A DNA stretch of 64,000 bases from Euptelea pleiosperma (Eukaryota > Streptophyta > Magnoliopsida > Ranunculales > Eupteleaceae). The position numbers and the translations under genes are program-made. The first letter of the stretch is position 1; each line of letters starts with the position of its first letter. The stretch covers positions 22,259,190-22,323,189 of the forward strand of contig CM068553.1 in NCBI GenBank assembly GCA_035048495.1, read 5' to 3'. This document shows, piece after piece, positions 60,961 through 64,000 of this stretch. A model generated the notes under the pieces. That model saw only the letters and a program-made list of their open reading frames with translations, ran no database searches and had not been told where the DNA came from.

Positions 60961-63900
60961 TGATATTCGCTTAAAAGTGTATATTTTCCACTATTATCTT
61001 CCGAGCGTTATCACACTCTCCTACGTTAAAATGCTCTATTTATCTTCTTTTCTACGTAAGAGTCTCTTCTGTTTTGTAGAACATACTTTTCTGGACGAAA
61101 TGGTATATTTGCATGCATTAAACACATTTTTGAAAATCTAGATATAAAGCCGTTCTGATTAAGTCTCATTACGCGATTCTTCTGTCGCAGGAAACCCTGA
61201 GTGGATGAGTCTCAAGACTTGCGGGCCCACATCGATCATGAAAGCCCATTATCAAAGTTTAAAGAGCTACAGGCTATGACTAGAAGATATAGGCCAAATG
61301 CGGGCTGAACAAGAGGACCGAAGAGCCGGCCCAAAGAACGAAGAGAGTGGGAGAGCCAATGACCAAGAGACGGACCAAAGCATTTAAAGCTACATGATCA
61401 ACAAGAAATGATGGTCTGCTCTATTGGTGAAGCGTGAGAAGGGACATAGTGAAGACCAGGGTTCTAGACCCTCTGCCAGCTCTTTTCCCTGTATTTTCTG
61501 TTATTTTCTCTCTCCTCTCTCCTAACTCTCCCATCGCACCACCTTAGAACCTCCTAACCATCGATCTAACCCTTCCCAATCAAACCCTCCAATCATCACT
61601 CTAGCTCATCATCTAATCCTCGCCATTAGATCCTCCTAGCTTTCCCATCATACCACGCGATCATCCCTAATCACATTTCTCTCTCCTACATTTTCTCTTC
61701 CCTTGATCTGATTGCTCACTTCTATACCACACGATCACCAATCGCATACCCTCAATCCTGACTTGACCCTAACACCATCCATAGCCATTAGACCCATCCT
61801 ACCTTCCTCGATCAAACACTCACATTCACCCTCGATTGATCCAACAGCCCACATATACCATTTATCTCTCCTCGATCCAACACATTTCTCTCTCATCCTC
61901 TCTTAAAAATAGGACCACAACCCTCCATGTAGAGAACGACCTTCAGCCCGCTACACCAAGGCCCACATCCCCACGCTAACCCGAGAAATTAAAAACAAAA
62001 TAAAATAGAAAAGGAAATAAAGAAAAAAAAAAGAAAAAAATTAACAAAAAAATAAAATAGAAACACATGAGAGAGAAACCGTGGGTTTTCTCTCCCACGT
62101 TAACTCTCCCCCCTCTTCCACATCCATATCTTCTTCCCCTCCATCTAACGGTCATTAAAATCCACACCCTCTAACCCTAGATATAAGAACCCCATTCACG
62201 TTACTTTCGACGGTTCCCTCCCCCCTTCTCTTCTTCTCTTTCTTCTTCTTCTTCTTCCCTACTTCACCACCGTCTTCTTCTTTTTTGTGGGCTGGCCGTC
62301 CTCCACCACAGGCTTGGCCTACAACACATTGCTGCCTTGGCTGCGGCACCATGCGTTCCTCCCAACCAGACCAGCAGCGTCTTCTTCCTCGTAGCCACCA
62401 CGCCTCTCCCTAACGAGCTGCCATCTCCGGCGAATCAAACCTGAATCACCAGTGAGTTTGGATCCTCCTCCTCCTCCTTCTTCTTCTTCTTCTTCTTCTT
62501 CTTCTTCTTCTTCTTCTTCTAGCATTTGTCTTCCTTTTCTTTTTCACCGACCGGAGTTGCAGGCTGCAACTCCGGCCGACTCTGCACACGGGCAGAACGT
62601 TGCTGCTGCTCCCTACTTCTTCCTCTCCTCATCCTTCCCTTCTTATTCTTCTTATTCTTCTTCCCTTCTTATTCAGCTTTAAGTTTCAAAAGAAAAAAAA
62701 AAAGAAAAATAGAATCGCCAGTGAACTCCATTAATGCCGGCGAATTCTGTGAAGATCTCCTTCCCCCTTCCCCTCCTTTTCTTCTTCTTCTTCTTTTTCT
62801 TCTTTCTCTTCACTTTCTTCATTTCCAGCGCCTTGGTTGTACCAGCAAGGGAGCATCTCCCTTCACCATCCCAGCAAGTCACTGCCCTCTATTCCGGTGA
62901 ACTTTCCCACTTGCTGCATGTTGCACACCTGCAACATCAGCAACAAAAATCCTCTCTCAATCTCGTTCTCACCTGGCTCTTCAACGACCTCTGGAGTTGT
63001 AAAACCTATAACTCCAATCCCTCTTGTGTTGCCGGACGGTTACAACCGGGGTGCGTCTTCACCACCTCCCCTCCTACCTGCTTTCCACCTGTTGAACCAC
63101 ATCCACCACAGTCAGCACCCCTCCTTGCAGATCTACACCATCCACCTCACCTGCTGGTGCAACATCTGGCCTTGCACATCCACTTTCAAGGCCAAGTCTT
63201 CTCCTTTTATCCTTCACAGGTAGCAATGCACCACCATGTAGTGCAATCGTACCCACATGCAATTCACCACTTGCGCATCCACGGGTTGGCTCTCCCTTGA
63301 ATGCACCATCAGCCTGTCATTATTCCTTGGTGAATCCACTGTCATCATCCGTGCAACTTGCACAAATCCATTCCCATCCATTGGCCGGACCCATCTCTCT
63401 AATCTTCTCTCATTATACCTCTTTCTCTCTCTAAAAACTCTTAGATTCTCTCTACTTTCTCTCTCTATATTGCCTTTTCTCTCTAGGATTTCATTTTTCT
63501 CTCTCTACCTTATTCTCTTTCTCTCTCTATCATTTCACTCTCTAAAAGCCACTTCTCTCTCTAGATTTTAAAAATCTCTTGTTTCCCTATTTTTTCTCTC
63601 TATCTCTCTCATTTACGGCTTTCTAGTTAGATGCTATTCTACTTTTGTTAAGGAAACAGTTGATGTGATTCCCCTACTTTGAATTCATGAAGCTTTAATT
63701 TAGTGTGTTAATGTTGATTAGTTTATCTCTCAAATGGATGTTTTAAAGCTACTCCACCACTCTCACCTCCCCATGAATTCTGGTAATTTTTTGATTATTT
63801 TATGTTCTTATTCGCATTAATTTAATTAATCCCGAGTGCGGATCAACATCCGACACAAGCCACTGTGCAAAACTGCTCATTTTACAGGTTAAAAGTCTCG

Positions 63901-63965
63901 GATAATTATAAATATATTGAAATTAGGATTTTCGTAACTAACGACGCAGAAAAATCCTAGTTTCA
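60961..63965 (+). mobile_element. 5' LTR of element G (3005 bp)
   Basis: From TGATATTCGCTTAAAAGTG to CTAGTTTCA. It carries repeated CTACGT cores (61021-61060), a candidate TATA box TATAAG at 62182-62187, a CTC/CTT microsatellite (62463-62520) and a leader inverted repeat (62551-62575). The centre resembles F. Open frames at 62452-63300 are CT-rich artefacts without domains. Confidence 0.92.
62551..62575 (+). repeat. Leader inverted repeat of G
   Basis: CCGGAGTTGCA-GGC-TGCAACTCCGG, about 370 bases after the candidate TATA box. Same arms and spacer as D at 16083-16107. Confidence 0.75.
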
Positions 63966-63967
63966 AA

Positions 63968-63981
63968 TGGCGCCATTGCCG
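63968..63981 (+). other. Primer-binding site of G
   Basis: TGGCGCCATTGCCG, two bases (AA) after the LTR end. One difference from the tRNA-Asp complement. Confidence 0.85.
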
Positions 63982-64000
63982 TTCGGGTGTACGGGAGTGC

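Larger units (their letters stand above)
60961..64000 (+). mobile_element. Element G: plus-strand LTR retrotransposon, 5' end
   Basis: A plus-strand element inserted in C gag. A complete 5' LTR is followed after two bases by a PBS, so at least the 5' end of a full element is present. It runs off the window at 64000. The left TSD would be TCCCT (60956-60960). Confidence 0.9.

Noticed and set aside
62734..63300. 188-codon frame with a hydrophobic N-terminus, like a signal peptide
   Set aside because: The hydrophobic stretch is translated CTT repeat in the G LTR, and no related frame exists in F.

Overview
The window is plant nuclear heterochromatin built entirely from nested LTR retrotransposons. 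I see no host gene, rRNA, tRNA or CRISPR array. Every coding remnant is Ty3/gypsy gag-pol of the Athila type: the protease motif is DLGAS, the RT carries F-M/I-D-D, the integrase is D,D(35)E, and the 14-base primer-binding sites resemble the complement of a plant tRNA-Asp 3' end. The species cannot be named from this sequence, but a repeat-rich angiosperm is likely.

All elements share LTR ends. In element orientation an LTR starts TGATATTCGCTCAAAAGTG and ends near CCTAGTTTCA. On the minus strand it therefore starts TGAAA(C/T)TAGG and ends GAGCGAATATCA. Reading these ends with the 5-bp target duplications (TSDs) resolves ten insertions. A (+, 1-9153) is the 3' part of an element and sits in B (-), an LTR fragment at 9154-9697. 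B sits in the 3' LTR of C (-). C is the outermost host, present at 9698-15051, 17610-17666 and 59208-60960. D (-, 15052-17609) is a solo LTR in C with TSD TGGAG. E (-, 17667-59207, TSD ATCGG) is a 41.5-kb compound insertion in C. E holds solo LTR J (25867-28594, TSD TTGGG), solo LTR F (31822-34869, TSD TGCAT) and element H (34999-58484). H holds element I (39836-51957). G (+, 60961 to beyond 64000) enters C at the right and shows a complete 5' LTR and its PBS. The nest is four levels deep: C > E > H > I.

A complete internal region, in element order, has a 5' LTR, a PBS two bases inside it, a 5' leader with small hairpins, and one gag-pro-RT-RNase H-integrase frame. It then has a 1.9-kb 3' region with no env-like frame, the polypurine tract GGTTGGGGGTTG and the 3' LTR. 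No copy is coding-competent. H and most of I keep one uninterrupted register broken only by nonsense codons, mostly CAG to TAG, while A, C and E also have frameshifts. Three deletion junctions, with short matches between the joined sequences, removed a PBS, LTR tails and about half of H pol.

The most interesting non-coding signals are small conserved inverted repeats: a hairpin just after the pol stop with a covarying closing pair, a TGAGTCA/TGACTCA dyad in the 3' region of all five copies, and a GC-rich palindrome in the probable transcribed leader of most LTRs.
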